Assembly: GCA_963854835.1 (NCBI GenBank)
Contig: OY978529.1
Span: 37,506,055-37,570,054, forward strand
DNA from: Megamerina dolium
Lineage: Eukaryota; Arthropoda; Insecta; Diptera; Megamerinidae
Length of the DNA: 64,000 bases
Direction of reading: 5' to 3'
This document shows positions 1-12,160 of this stretch, one piece after another (position 1 is the stretch's first letter; the number at the start of each line of letters is the position of its first letter). A program made the position numbers and the translations under genes. The notes under the pieces were generated by a model. The model searched no databases. It had not been told where the DNA came from and was given only the letters and a program-made list of their open reading frames with translations.

Positions 1-3000
1 CTTTACTTTAAAAAATAATTAATTTAATTTTCACTTTTTTTTTCATTTTTGAACAACAATTTCTAAATAAATTTGTATTTCTATTTGGGGAAAATCTTCT
101 AAAAACCTGCAGGATTATTAATAACTTCTAAATACTAATAATTTTCACACCAAAAATCAGTAAAATTTTTAATGTTTTCTGAAAACTAGGCGTTAATATA
201 TCGCAAAAATTCTGTATTTAGGATATTTTCAGAATTAAAATTAAAAATCATATGCATAACAAGCTATGAGTAATCGAACATATTTAGACTTTATTTTAAA
301 TTTATTTCATTTCAAGCATTTCTGCTGTCCCTTTTTATGTAAGTATAAAGTACAAAAAGTCCTACTATGTACGCCGCTGTTCTAAAAAGGCTAGGAAGTT
401 TTTGGAATTTATTACAATTCCAGATGGTAGAGATTTCTGCATCTGTGATTAATGCCATATACCATCTAAAGGACGTTATAGGTTGGCATGACATTGGTTA
501 CTTTTTGAGTATGTATGTAAGTCAGATGTAAGCTCCAATTCAGTCTTTTATCCAGGAAGACACCCAGATATTTGACTTCACTTCGACTTGGAGAGCTTAG
601 TTCATATACATATGTATCTCAATTTCTGAGGGGAGCTTCCATACAAAATTTTTAGTTTTATAAAAAACTGAAAAAGTAGGCTGGTCCAACTGAGGAATTT
701 CTTTATGTTTTCTTACGCTCATAAAATAATCGTGTTAATAATTGGTTATCATTTTTATCTATAAAATTATATGAACAAATTAAAATTTTACTAATGTAAT
801 TTCATACTCGTGTAACTAGTCATGCATTTATGTCTATATAATCATATAATCTCGATTTGTTGTCAACACAGTTGTTATACTTTTATTGTATTTTTTTTTT
901 TTTTTTTTTCTGTCATAAATGCAACCATAACCACAATAACTCAATATAGGTACAATTCAATTTATAGCACAAAATAACAACAATACAAATTGTCATCATG
1001 TAAACTGCTCATGCTCATAATAATATCATCATAAGCCGTCAAACTTTTAACTGACGAAGCAACAATTATTTTTACCATTAGCTTATTACAGACAATGAGC
1101 AATGTTTGAAGTGCGTCATTTTGAATGGCACTTAATGACAAGCAAGTGGTTTGCATAACCACAATGACAGTGGCAATAGAATTAGAAGCGACTACATTTT
1201 AGACATTTGTTAGTTTTACCACGATGAAAAAGAACAAGTAGCTTCATACATATTTGTATGTATTTATTTATAACTTAACATCAGAGATGGGCAGCAATGA
1301 ATTATCAATCCTTATTTCGAAATAATTGTCACTTTTGTTGACCTATAGGAATAGATATCCTTATGATTAATTTTACAATAATATTTATAATTATGATCGG
1401 AGACCGGAGTTGACAGTTGACATTTAAAATATAAAAATGTTTAATATTGGTCATATCTGTCTGGCACCATATTAGTAACAATTGTATGTAGGTACTACAT
1501 ATTTATATTTGTCATCATCACCGCTATTGTAGTTGTTTAATTTCTTAACCATATGGCCAAAATTTAATATCCCCAAAGCGTCAAGCACATGAACTCTTAT
1601 ATGCAAACTTGTACGAATAAGCACGCACGCTCTTGTATACATACAAATAAACAGCCAAACGTACCAAAAATAACAATATGAAAAGAGCAAATGTATATTA
1701 TTTAGCTGCAAAAAAGAAACAAGCCATTAAACAAACACACAAACCAACAACTAACATTCACAAAAGCACTGAAAAGTCATTGGTTATTTTTAATGATATT
1801 GAATAGATAATAACAGTAGTAGCTGTTGTTATGCCATAATTGGTTTCAGTGTCCGTCTTGTTATAGACGTATGTATGTATATACGAGGAGTAGAAGAAAA
1901 AACATCAAAGCTGATGGTCATACATTGCGACAAAGTAAGTACTTGTTATAAACACGACTTTTCCCATTCAAGAAATATAAAAGACATTATTCCTTTCATT
2001 TCACGTTTATGTTAAACACACACTGCATCCCTAATAAGTTCTCCTGAAATTCGGTATTAAGTTAGCCTTGAAATAAAAATATCTAAGAACCAATACATCA
2101 GCACGAGTTTAACTCAGTAGTGATTAAAACTTCTTAATCAGAACTCAGCTTTCAGAATTCATATTAAAATTCAGCAAAGTTCAATCCATCACCATTAACC
2201 AACGGTGGGTGGTGACAAATATTTGCAAAAGTATAACATTTCTAATTTAACGACGATTTTCCTAATCACTTATTTGTATGAGTGTTTATTTGGACTTATA
2301 TGAATATAAATATAAATATTTATGAATGTTGCAGCTATTAGGGGATTATCAATCTCCGAAAATGAATTTTTAATTAATTTTTACTTAATTTTAATTCAAT
2401 TGCTCCACTTGTTGCTTCTCATATGTCTTTGATAATGTGCCAAAATATGCATGTGTACGCGATGCACCTGTACGCGATGCACCTAGCATAAAATGACGCA
2501 TAGTCAAAATAAAGCCGACTTGAAATATGGTATCGACTCGTTTGAGCAAATTTCCCATAAATAAATCTGTAAAAAAATTTTGAAATGAGACTTTTTCTAA
2601 CCCTAACTACGCGCCAATGCATATACAGAGAAATAAACACAATTTAAATTCAAACAGAAATCCGAGTATGTTCGTAGAAAAAGATTATGTCTGATACAGT
2701 TTGGAAATCATTGGCAGCAGTTGTGCGCAGCATAGAAAAATATCACAATGACTCTCAAACAATTTTGTAAAATGTCAAAATGATATTGTATAACATTGTC
2801 ACCTCTTTTCAACACATTTCACGGCATATTACCACAAATTCAACCCACTTAAGTTTTGCACAGAACTTTACACTGTTCATCTCTTTCACTCTCACATCTA
2901 AAGATATTATTTAATATTTAGCAAGCTAGCAGCTGACAATGATTGTTTTTATAATCATAGTGAAATTTTGTTTTCCACTGTAAGCAGGTTACGTTGGACC

Positions 3001-3097
3001 GGTATCCACGAAAAATTGATATAAAAAGAATTTGCAGAGAAAAGTGTATATTGACACCGAAACAATTAAATGCTAATGATTATATTTATATAGTGCA
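1..3097. other. 5' intergenic region, no gene recognised
   Basis: AT-rich sequence with many stops in all frames. A poly-T run lies at about 892-909, and a short direct duplication (gcgatgcacct, twice) at about 2459-2481. The last few hundred bases must hold the promoter and 5' UTR of the HACD3-like gene, but I see no motif there that I would call a core promoter. Small open frames here are short, low-complexity and unlike known proteins. Confidence 0.5.
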
Positions 3098-4821
3098 ATG
3101 GTTGAGAGCAAAGAAAAAAATGTAATTATTGGTATTTGTTGGAATAGATATTTTTCAAATTACTCCCATCTCACCGCCCATTACATTTGCGTTTTTCTTT
3201 ATAGTATTATTCTGGTGCACCAAAATCACGTAATGTTACTAGTGCAACTACGTCTGGTACAACAGCGGCACAACTAAGTCCTTCAGTGTATTGGGCACAG
3301 ACAGAAGCTTTAATTACATTAAAAATTGATCTAAAAGATGCAAAGGTAAGCTATTGTGTTTTCAAATTTACAACCCGTACACTGGAAAAATCAATTATTT
3401 TTCTTTTCTACTCTGTAGTCACCGTACGTGGATTTTACACCGAAATCATTAAATTTTTCAGCCAAAGGTTATGGAGCATGTGGTTTAAATTCATATAAAT
3501 TTGATTTAACTTTCTATGGTCTTATCAATGACGAGGTGAGAGGGTAAAATATATACATATTTACTTTTTAACTCATTCATTCACAGTGTCAACTGTAGGT
3601 GACTGATGTTTTTGATTTTGAATTTTTTAACGCTAGAGATAGTTATTTTTTATTATTTTAATTCTACCAAGAGAAATAGAGTGCCAATACGTTACTAATT
3701 TTGTTTCATAAAAATTAATTACTTGATAGAAAACCTCTATAAGATTACAGATCTAAATTAACTGGTATTAATTTTACCATTGTAGGACTGCAAATATCGG
3801 GTTTTGGATAATAAAATTGAAATCGTCATAAAGAAATGTGAAAACGGCTGGTGGCCACGTCTAGTGGCTACACCACAAAAGCCACATTGGTTAAAAATCG
3901 ACTTTGATCGTTGGCGCACCGAAGATGATCTGCTGGATGAGGAACAACCGCGTGATGTAATGGAAGATTATGCTAAGGAATATGAACGATTGCAAAAACA
4001 AGAATATGGCTATATTAAAGGTGAGTCTGTATAATTATTTTATATTATTACAATACTAATAATCTTTTTTTACATTTTTTCAGAAAGCACGAAAAAAGTG
4101 TATCTTATATTCTATAATTTAGCACAATTTATTGGTTATTTATATGTATTATGTGTATTGGGAATACTATATTATCGTGATGGTCCAGCTGCTATACCTA
4201 AAGCTTATGAATCGGCCGGCAATGCCATGAAATTCTGTCAACTATTGCAATATCTAGAAGTGTTGCATCCGATATTTGGCTATGCAAAGGGCGGTCCACT
4301 TATGCCATTCTTTCAAGTTAGCGGTCGTAATTTTATACTCTTCATTATGATTGTGCTGGAGGAAAGAATGCAAACAAAACCAGTTGTATTCTATGTGTTC
4401 GTTGTGTGGTCTTTCATTGAAATTATTCGGTAAGTCAATAGCAAAACTGCGTTATTTCATATTGAATTTTTTGCTTATTCACTCATATTCATGCAGGTAT
4501 CCCTACTACATTTCACAACTGCTACGTAAAGAGGTCGCCCTACTAACATGGCTACGCTATACCATTTGGATACCACTCTATCCAATGGGCATAATATGTG
4601 AAGGTGTCATCATACTACGTAATATACCATATTTCGAGGAAACAAAACGTTTGACTGTGGAAATGCCAAATACATGGAATTTTACATTTGACATGTCAAC
4701 ATTTTTAAAGATTTATCTCCTATTGCTAATATTACCTGGTACCTATATGGTGATGTCACATATGGCAAAGGCACGGGGTAAGAAATTGGGTAGCAAACAA
4801 TTGCGTCGACATTATGATTAA
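3098..4821 (+). CDS. HACD3: Very-long-chain (3R)-3-hydroxyacyl-CoA dehydratase, HACD3/PTPLAD1 type (six coding exons)
   Basis: Coding exons are 3098-3121, 3205-3345, 3419-3535, 3786-4020, 4084-4429 and 4497-4821. All five introns (83, 73, 250, 63 and 67 bp) have GT-AG ends and agree in phase, giving 395 residues. The family performs the third step of the ER fatty-acid elongation cycle, dehydrating 3-hydroxyacyl-CoA to trans-2-enoyl-CoA. Residues ~33-120 form a CS/p23-like domain (SPSVYWAQ at 33; WWPRL near 116), as in human HACD3. An acidic linker containing DFDRW follows, then the multi-pass PTPLA domain from ~178, with GRNFILFI and EIIRYPYY. In WIPLYPMGIICEG, Tyr316 and Glu323 are seven residues apart, like the catalytic Tyr/Glu pair of yeast Phs1. 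The C terminus is Lys/Arg-rich, as expected for an ER membrane protein. The ATG at 3098 follows an in-frame TGA at 3077. Exon 1 encodes only 8 residues and is the least certain part. No frame break is visible. Confidence 0.93.
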
Positions 4822-5232
4822 GAAAATGAAGAAGATTCATGATTAAATTACTACGGCTAATGTCACATAGTCAGGAGTGATATAAATGTAGCAATGAAGC
4901 ATTTAGTATTCTCCCGATGTTTTTAATGGTTTGCATTTGGCAATTTTATTCCTGTTCCTAATGTATATTTACTGTCATTTTAATTGTAATGTATACTATA
5001 TATGTATGTATACCTACATATGAATATATAAACTAACGTAGATTATTTAGAAAAGGTTGTAGTCTTAAAACAGTGCATTAGCGCTAATAAGGTTCGCGGA
5101 ATGAACAACCTCTTTCACCAACCAAACTAATGGGACTATTATATCCTAAAGGTATGCATATAAACCAACGGAGCTTGTAATTGCATTTATTGTGTAATTC
5201 TTTTTCTAAAGTGTTTATTAATTCAAAGATCC

Positions 5233-5258
5233 ATATAATAATAATAATAATAATAATA
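5233..5258. repeat. (TAA)n microsatellite
   Basis: An uninterrupted ataata run of about eight units, in the probable 3' UTR of the HACD3-like gene. Confidence 0.85.
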
Positions 5259-5268
5259 GCAAAACCAA

Positions 5269-5348
5269 AATAAACCAAGTTACTTACACTTATTAATATA
5301 GAAATTAAGAAAAACAAGATTTTAAGAAAAATAAAAGCTATAAATAAA
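5269..5348 (+). promoter_or_regulatory. Candidate polyadenylation signals of the HACD3-like gene
   Basis: Three AATAAA hexamers lie at 5269-5274, 5330-5335 and 5343-5348, 450-530 bp after the stop codon. They are the first canonical cluster downstream; an ATTAAA variant at about 4842 seems too close to the stop to be the main site. Which one is used cannot be told from sequence alone. Confidence 0.4.
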
Positions 5349-5420
5349 TTAAATTATTTAAAAAACACCAATTGTGAAGTATATTATTGTATAATTGTGC
5401 TTATGGGATATTGTTTCGAT

Positions 5421-5945
5421 TAATTTCATACCATTAGATCTTGTACGCTAAGTGTTTGCATGCCCCTTTGGCGTTTAATCCCTCTTACATAGGCTCAAAT
5501 TCGTTGTAGTTCAATTGATATTTTTATATTGTTACACTGTTGGTAGTAGTAAGGAATTACTAGTGGCGAAATGTATTCATAACACACAAGACTCAATAGA
5601 GTTCTTTGTGTACACTTTAAATCACTTTAAATCTCATAGAAGGTAAATAATGATGAGTTTTAAATACACTATAAATTGAATATATCGCAAACAAATATAA
5701 TTTTTTAATGAAGTGTAATAGCATTTGTTTGCCTAGAGCGGCCTCTGATGCTTTTCAATATGTGTGTACAGTGGTGGGAATTCCTATAAACTCAAGCTTA
5801 ATTTAATTATTTTTATTAAGCTTAAATATCCGTTTTGTATGTAATTTCACGAGAATTTAATCCATATTTATATGAAAATTCACATATATTCAGTTATAAG
5901 AATTTTAAATTAAATTTATATCGTTAAATTATAATTTTACTGGGA
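5421..5945. other. Spacer downstream of the HACD3-like gene
   Basis: AT-rich, with stops in all frames. I see no gene, RNA or recognised element. Confidence 0.4.
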
Positions 5946-5949
5946 TTAA

Positions 5950-6045
5950 AAAGTACACCCAAACCTCGTTACACAGTCGCACTTCATACAGAATTTCCAC
6001 TATATTTCGGTATAAGACCCAAATGCTGTGGTTTAGGCAGGTATA
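5950..6045. mobile_element. Fragment of a pogo-like MITE
   Basis: This resembles the element at 57577-57797. Both have a cctcgttacac/cctcgctatac start, then a block reading caaatgctgtg followed by ttaggc or ttaggtc. Only the left part and middle are recognisable, and no second terminal repeat is seen. The CCTCGYTATACGG type of terminus is characteristic of pogo/Tigger-like DNA transposons, so assignment to that group is inference from termini alone. Confidence 0.45.
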
Positions 6046-6149
6046 CTATATATATATGTCGAAAGAATTGATGAGCAAAATATTTGATATGGCTTTTCGT
6101 TTTACGCCCAACTTCAGTATATAGAACGTATAGGGAAGTGTCGGTAAAC

Positions 6150-6705
6150 TTGAAAAATTACATTCTCGCCGTACATTTCTCCTGTTTTTTGGATTAGTTG
6201 GAAATTAGTTCTTCGATGCACATTTCCTCTTTCATTTTGATTATTTCAACTTCTAAAACTTCGCAAGTTAACTTTTGAGCGTTTTTGTTTTTTCTTAAAA
6301 AAACATTTTCCAAAATATTATTGATTATTATTTTACATTATTATACATTAATTACTATACATTTACATTATTTACATTATTTTACTGATAAATTAAGCCT
6401 TCATCACACATTTCCTCTACCAAGTTCGATTATATCGACTTCTAGAAGTGTTTCCATTAAGAAAATAATAATAATTACAAAATATAGACCTTATGGTCTT
6501 ATCTTATTGACAAATTAAGTCTTCGTCACACATTTCCTCTACATTTCCTAAAAAAATTTCTTCCTTCCTTCTTTCCGAATTTCCTAATTTTTTCCAAAAT
6601 ACGAATCATATTTTTTTTCACCCTAAAATAATCTAATTAATCTAACCTTTAAAAATATGGATCATGTGGCATTATTTTACTGGCAAATTAAGTCTTCGCC
6701 GCTGA
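6150..6705. repeat. Degenerate direct repeats around cacatttcctct
   Basis: Four diverged copies of a block reading roughly aaattaagtcttcg followed by cacatttcctct end near 6240, 6420, 6540 and 6702, with spacing of about 120-180 bp. Each is followed or preceded by a gattatatcgacttctag-like block. They share no coding potential. This is probably an old tandem array or repeat-rich remnant of an unknown element. Confidence 0.45.
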
Positions 6706-8700
6706 ACTCTAATCGATATTCGATCTTTTCGATTCCTAGAAGTTCTAAAGAAATATGTAGCTCATCTGTTCCATATGAATTAAGCTCCACTCTAGTCGCC
6801 ATAACCGATGTTTTTAGACTTATTTCCTTTTTGCGCGTTCGTGTGCAACAATTTATTTGGCTCATTTGTAAAAGTCAAATTAATATTTACATGTAGAATT
6901 TATCGCAATTGATGGATAGTGATAGAAAACTTTAATTATGATAAGATTTTGCTGAAAACCCCCTTCTTTCTAGGAATTCTGTTGCATTCTCTGTTTATTT
7001 TGTCGCCGAATCAGGTTCTTACAACGTTCAAAGCGTTTAATTCTTTCATAAAAATCGCATAATTTCAAAAAATTACCAGCCAGTGTTTGTGATTTGTGGA
7101 TTTTTTCGCCATTTTTAGTTAAAAAAAAAACCATGCACAAATGGCAATATCATTCGATATTGAAATTCTTTTTGCAAACGATTTCTTTAAGGAAATCATT
7201 TTAATGCTTACTAAAAAAAAGTGCCTATATTTAGAAAAAAGTACATATACTGAATTTTGAGATATTCCCACCATGTACAACTATAAGAATACTGCATTTG
7301 AAGCTTAAAGAAGAATGAAAAATAAGAATTTGTGAAAGTTGATTTTATAAGAACTTCCATCACTGTACGTGTACTACATATCTATCTCTATTCCACATTA
7401 TTATTTCCATTATCATATCCATTTATTACAAGTGTCACTATAAGTTTATGTTATTCTAATTGACAACAACGACTAACCTAGTTAGCATCCAACACTGTTT
7501 TATATGTATTTCTTACTATGTTTAATTTATTACAAGTATAGAAAACGACATTCACTTTTAAACCACATTAAAAAAAAATAAAGAATTTTAGTTTATGATA
7601 AAGTGTTAAATATATGTACAAGTGTTGGGGGAAACCCCTTTAAATGGTTGACATTTCATGGCGCCACTTACATAAACGCACACAAATATGATTGTAAGCC
7701 ACTTTAGTCAGACTGCATACACACACACACGTCAATCATTTTTATGCACTTTATATGAATTAAAAAAGTGTCACGTTTATTATTTAATTGTGTGTGTGTG
7801 TGTTTGTTTACACACGCTCGCGCATTTATGAAATATAGACAAACAAAAACACAACACTGACGTGTACGTTGTACACTGTGAACGTGTGTCTTCCGTGTAC
7901 CGTTGATGAATTATGTATGCACGTATGCAACCATAAAAGAATGTCACTCACGATGTTGCCATTGCCATGTTTATAACACTTGAACCCGATGCCGTTATCA
8001 TTCAAATTGATCAACTCATATACGTGAAGGACTTTCGGTCATATAATTTGATTGGCATTTATTTATACATATAAAGTATCACAGGGGCATGTGAATATAA
8101 TACGAGCGTCATTTAAATATTAGAAATTAAAAGTATTGATTTTATATTGCATACTTTCATGCTCACCGAATAGTATATTCACTTTATTCATTTGTAAATG
8201 TTACTTGATTTCAAATTGTTTAATTTTGTATTATATTTTTTATTGAAGATCATCAATCAATCATTACATATAACAAAGACGCCAAGTGATTCGAATTATT
8301 TCAACTACGTATCGTATATACTTGTTGTTGGCGCGGCCTCATCTTTGTCACTAAACTAAGCATTGATGGCATGATATACGTAAGTATAATGTAAAAAAAT
8401 ATATTAATGTATAAAAATGTTATTGTTATTGTTGTTGCTGCAGTTGTGATTATTGTGCTATATACTTTGGAATTGACGATTAACATTGACAAAGTCATAG
8501 ACACTAGCCATGGCACTATGGGTAAAATTAGAATATTATCGAACCAAATATTTTTTACCAAAAAAAAAAAAAAAAAGGAACACAATAATGTATTCAGTCT
8601 CATTTCAATATATTTTAAATAAAATAATAATGGAATTATCTAAATTTACAAAGGCTCAAAGTGAAATTTTTAATATTATGTGCTATGATGTCAGAAAATG
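6706..8700. other. Gene-free spacer with CA and TG tracts
   Basis: No gene is visible. A (CA)n tract at about 7717-7731 and a (TG)n tract at about 7790-7804 are complementary and could pair. A poly-A run lies at about 8561-8576. Confidence 0.4.
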
Positions 8701-8710
8701 ATGGATTTAC

Positions 8711-8781
8711 AAACAGAACGTCTTGGTACGCTTACACTTATTAAAGCACTATAAGTGTAAGCGTACCAAGGCGTTCTGTTT
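8711..8781. repeat. Near-perfect 31-bp inverted repeat with 9-base loop
   Basis: Arms 8711-8741 and 8751-8781 are complementary at 30 of 31 positions (t versus c in aacgtcttgg/ccaaggcgtt), around the loop taaagcact. GC content is well above the flanks. It has no transposase or clear target duplication. It could be the core of a small palindromic MITE or a transcribed hairpin. Confidence 0.85.
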
Positions 8782-9019
8782 TAAATTTAACGTTTAATTT
8801 TAAATTTTCCTAAGTATGAATGGCTCATACGGGGCTCCACCAGCTAATTATTTTTGTTAAAGTTGAATCGCATTTATTTCAATGGCAGTGTGTTTTGACT
8901 TGACATATCATATGTGGAGCACTCTTCAACCTTGCTTGTGGCTTTTGAACAACCTTTTGCAAGTTTAGCTGTAAAATTTGTTACACTTCATTTAAGTGTA
9001 AACCCCATGGAAGCATTAG

Positions 9020-9345
9020 ATTTAAGTTCTCGCAACAGAGCATCACAAAATAGTCCAGAAAATTAAAAATGTACATGTATAGATACAGTATGCCCCCACT
9101 TTATCATAAAAATTCATAAAAAGTGTGAAAATTGTCTATAATATATAACGACAGGCTTGAATTTAAGCATAAAGTGCCTCATTTTTAAATGTGTTGTAAT
9201 GTTTTCTTTTGTTTTTAACAATAAACTTAAGTTCTTACAGCAAAGCATTACAAAATAATCCAAAAAAAATATAAAACTTACAGTACGTCCACATTTCAAA
9301 AGCATAAAAGTTCATAAAAACTGTGAAAAGTGTCTATAATATACA
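9020..9345. repeat. Two-unit direct duplication of about 200 bp
   Basis: The block taagttct, gca, gagcatcacaaaat near 9022 recurs near 9228, and cataaaa, ttcataaaaa, tgtgaaaa, gtctataatata near 9106 recurs near 9304. Similarity is high (about 85% by eye) at a period of about 200 bp. No coding potential is seen. It lies just upstream of a mariner remnant but is not obviously part of it. Confidence 0.6.
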
Positions 9346-9439
9346 ATATATTTCCGTAGAAATGGAAAAGTGATTGTCGTGTGCTCATAAAACATAATTT
9401 CTGCACAAAAAAAAAACATCACGCAAACCAAATAAACAC

Positions 9440-10115
9440 TTAAAAACCATAATGAGGACTCTGCGCCATCGATTGGGATCATATACCGTCTGTTTATTCA
9501 ATTTTGCTAGAGTCGGTACTGTACAAGTGACGCCGAAGATTCTGGCCGCCCAATTGAGGTTACGTTACCATAAATGGCCTCTAACATCCAAGTTGCGATA
9601 TTGGAGAATCATCGAGTAAAGATGTGCAAACTTGAAAAGGCTACAGGTTTACCACATGGTTCACTGATTTCAGTCTTGCATTAATATGTGGATATGAAAA
9701 AGCTATCCGGTAGATGGATATTGCATATGCTCCTAATGGACAACATAAACAATAGTTTAACAACTTCAAAGTAGCATTGGGCGATGTTTAATCGCAATCT
9801 AAATCAGTTTTTATGCCATTTCGTAACCGTGAACGTGAAATACGGAGAATCGAAGCTGTAAAAGAACAAGGGGGTGGGCCTGTTAGCCAACTAATCATGG
9901 CGATAATTTCTTGGAATGTGTGCAATGTCATTCGCGTCGATTACTTTGAAAACGATCAATAGCTTCGCTTGTTATGCAGAGCTGCTGGATCGATTCGACA
10001 TCGGGTTAGAGCACAACTGATCGTGTTTGAAGAGGGAAACATGTTCTCTTCCTCCAGGTTCATACACCAGCGCAAAAGTCGGGAGTACCAATGGCAAAAT
10101 TTCATGAATAATGAG
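9440..10115 (+). pseudogene. Decayed mariner transposase (DD34D)
   Basis: Fragments in shifting + frames follow the order of a mariner transposase. An EDSGRPIEV-like linker lies near 9535, then the helix-turn-helix piece LEKATGLPHGSLISVL (about 9630-9680) and MKKLSGRW. An FVTV-like catalytic block is near 9820, an FLGM plus LLDRFD block near 9905-9995, and the remnant of the HQDNAPAH motif near 10045 runs into MAKFHE at about 10092-10110. Many stops and frameshifts are present, and the conserved aspartates are mostly lost. No terminal inverted repeats were identified, so the ends are approximate. It cannot encode an active enzyme. Confidence 0.8.
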
Positions 10116-11767
10116 ACGCATTCCTGCTATATTGAAAAAAAACTTTTTTTTTGCGGAATAGAGTGTTCCATATTTTAACTTAATAACCCATACCTTTATT
10201 ATTTTGTATTTTTCTTTCTGTATTTAAAAAAAATTTTGTTGATAAATGCTTGATTCAAGGATCACGCATTGCGACCCAAATATTTTGTGCTGAAAAGATG
10301 CAGACAATTCAACTAAAACACTTCTCGTCGAATCGAAATTTCTGTAGAGCTCAACAGATCCTATCATACCGAAATTTTAATAACAGCTTTAGAAACTTTA
10401 AAACTTTAGAAACGCTGTACTAAGTACAATTGCAGAAATTGCATTTTTACTTTTTTCAAATTTTATTGGAAAAAAATATAAAATTTACCCATAGTTCATG
10501 TACAAATAATTGATGTTAAGCAAGTGGTTTGTGCACAAACTAAGCGGGGTGTGAGACAATCATTGCGCACATATTGTACAAAAACAAAAAGGAGAACGAG
10601 GATATGACTAGAAATCATTGAATGAGTATGGCGTGCTTGTAATTGTACTGATTTTCTTTTATCCTTGTTGTTGTTGTTGCCAGTTGGTTAAATTTATATA
10701 CTTGATATATAGTTAATATTGGCTACTGGTGTCAGCAGTCAACAGTAGATTTTAATTTATTTTCAATTTGTCTTTTCTTTTTTTTTCTTGTCGTATTATT
10801 TTATTGGTATTTCTTTTTATAGATATTGTGGCTTCCTTAATTATTAGTGTCATGTTTATTGCTGTTGCTGTTGCTGAATTTGTTCACAAATATTGATTGG
10901 AGAAAAAATATCACTCAAACTGAAAATGATCAAAGATATTTAGTAATTCGTGATTTTCGTGATTTTCAATAGTATTTGTATTAATCAATTATGCTTTTGT
11001 ATGTGAATAGTCCCTTCTTTCTTCACACTAATTTTCACTAGTAGATTGCAATATCAATAATATTATTGACTGATTCTAAACAGCTTCACCTTGCTTCGAT
11101 CAAATAAAATTTGTCCGCCCAAAATCGGTAAAATCATCTCTCAGCAATTGTTTTTTATTAAGCAGAAAATAGCAAATAATTTTTCAGTGTACTAACTTTT
11201 CCTTGAACGCATTATAAAATTGCAAAATGTAGTGAATTTTTGGAGAACTTTTATTAATTAATGCATTTCAAACACTTTTACTTTAATTGTAATTAATTTT
11301 TCAATTGCAACTTGCGTGTCAACTGTCAAATGCTACAATACAGCATTGCCAGTTGCAAATAAAAAGATCTCATTCATCAGAGACGTACAATGTGCCCGAT
11401 ACTTTTTCCCAAATCCAATCATTTTCATAATTAGCGACGTGTAAAACAAATTGTAATCATTTTGTGTTTTTTGTTTTCTGTTTGTTATGGACATTTATTT
11501 TTGTGTACATCATACAATGAGGCTCATAGGCATACCTAAGTAAATAAAGTAAGCAGTCTAATACAAATGTAGTGACGTAAAAGTATTTTATAGGTACTTG
11601 GGGAATTACTTAGTTAGTAAAAGTTATATTGCTTAACTTACTTGTATTTATTTAAGCATAGAATTAATTGGTGTTGCTAAATTAAAATACGCACACGATC
11701 AATAGTAAGTGACTGAATAAATTTAGGCCCAAGGAGAGTTATTTATAAATATTTTCTTTTATACTCA
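10116..11767. other. Gene-free spacer
   Basis: AT-rich sequence with short (GTT)n and (TTG)n tracts near 10665 and 10860. Nothing recognisable as a gene or element. Confidence 0.4.
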
Positions 11768-11775
11768 TCTATACT

Positions 11776-12152
11776 ATGTTAGGTAAGGTTATGTGGCTGC
11801 CCTCTCTCTGAGAGGACACACTTAGGACAGAAATGGCCATTGTGATACCACCGAGCTTCTTTTCCAATAATGTTGTGTTAAACTTAGACAACATTAGAAG
11901 GGACCTACTTATATTAGCCGGTTCCGTACGGCAAAACCCTTGTGACATTACTTTAACTTAGTTTTGTCACAGAGCTCTTTTTTAAGAAGCATTTTTGGCA
12001 AATTGTTACAGTCGGAAAAATTGCCAATTCTTGCCGGCAGGTGGGTATCTTTCGAAAGAAAAATATTTTCGATATTAAATTTTCTTATGCTTCAGCCGGG
12101 GATTAAACCCACGTGGCCAACGCAATAACCACTGAGCTACGGCACCCACACG
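11776..12152 (-). mobile_element. tRNA-derived SINE, copy 1
   Basis: Read on the minus strand, it opens at about 12150 with a tRNA-like head: TGGGTGCCGTAGCTCAGTGG (A box) and later TGGGTTTAATCCCCGG (B box). A ~280-bp body shared with the other copies follows, then a tail with ataaccttacctaac. The octamer tctatact flanks it at 11768-11775 and 12153-12160, a possible target-site duplication. The body includes the conserved block around aaattgccaattcttgcc. The A and B boxes are internal RNA polymerase III promoter elements in the family. Confidence 0.8.
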
Positions 12153-12160
12153 TCTATACT

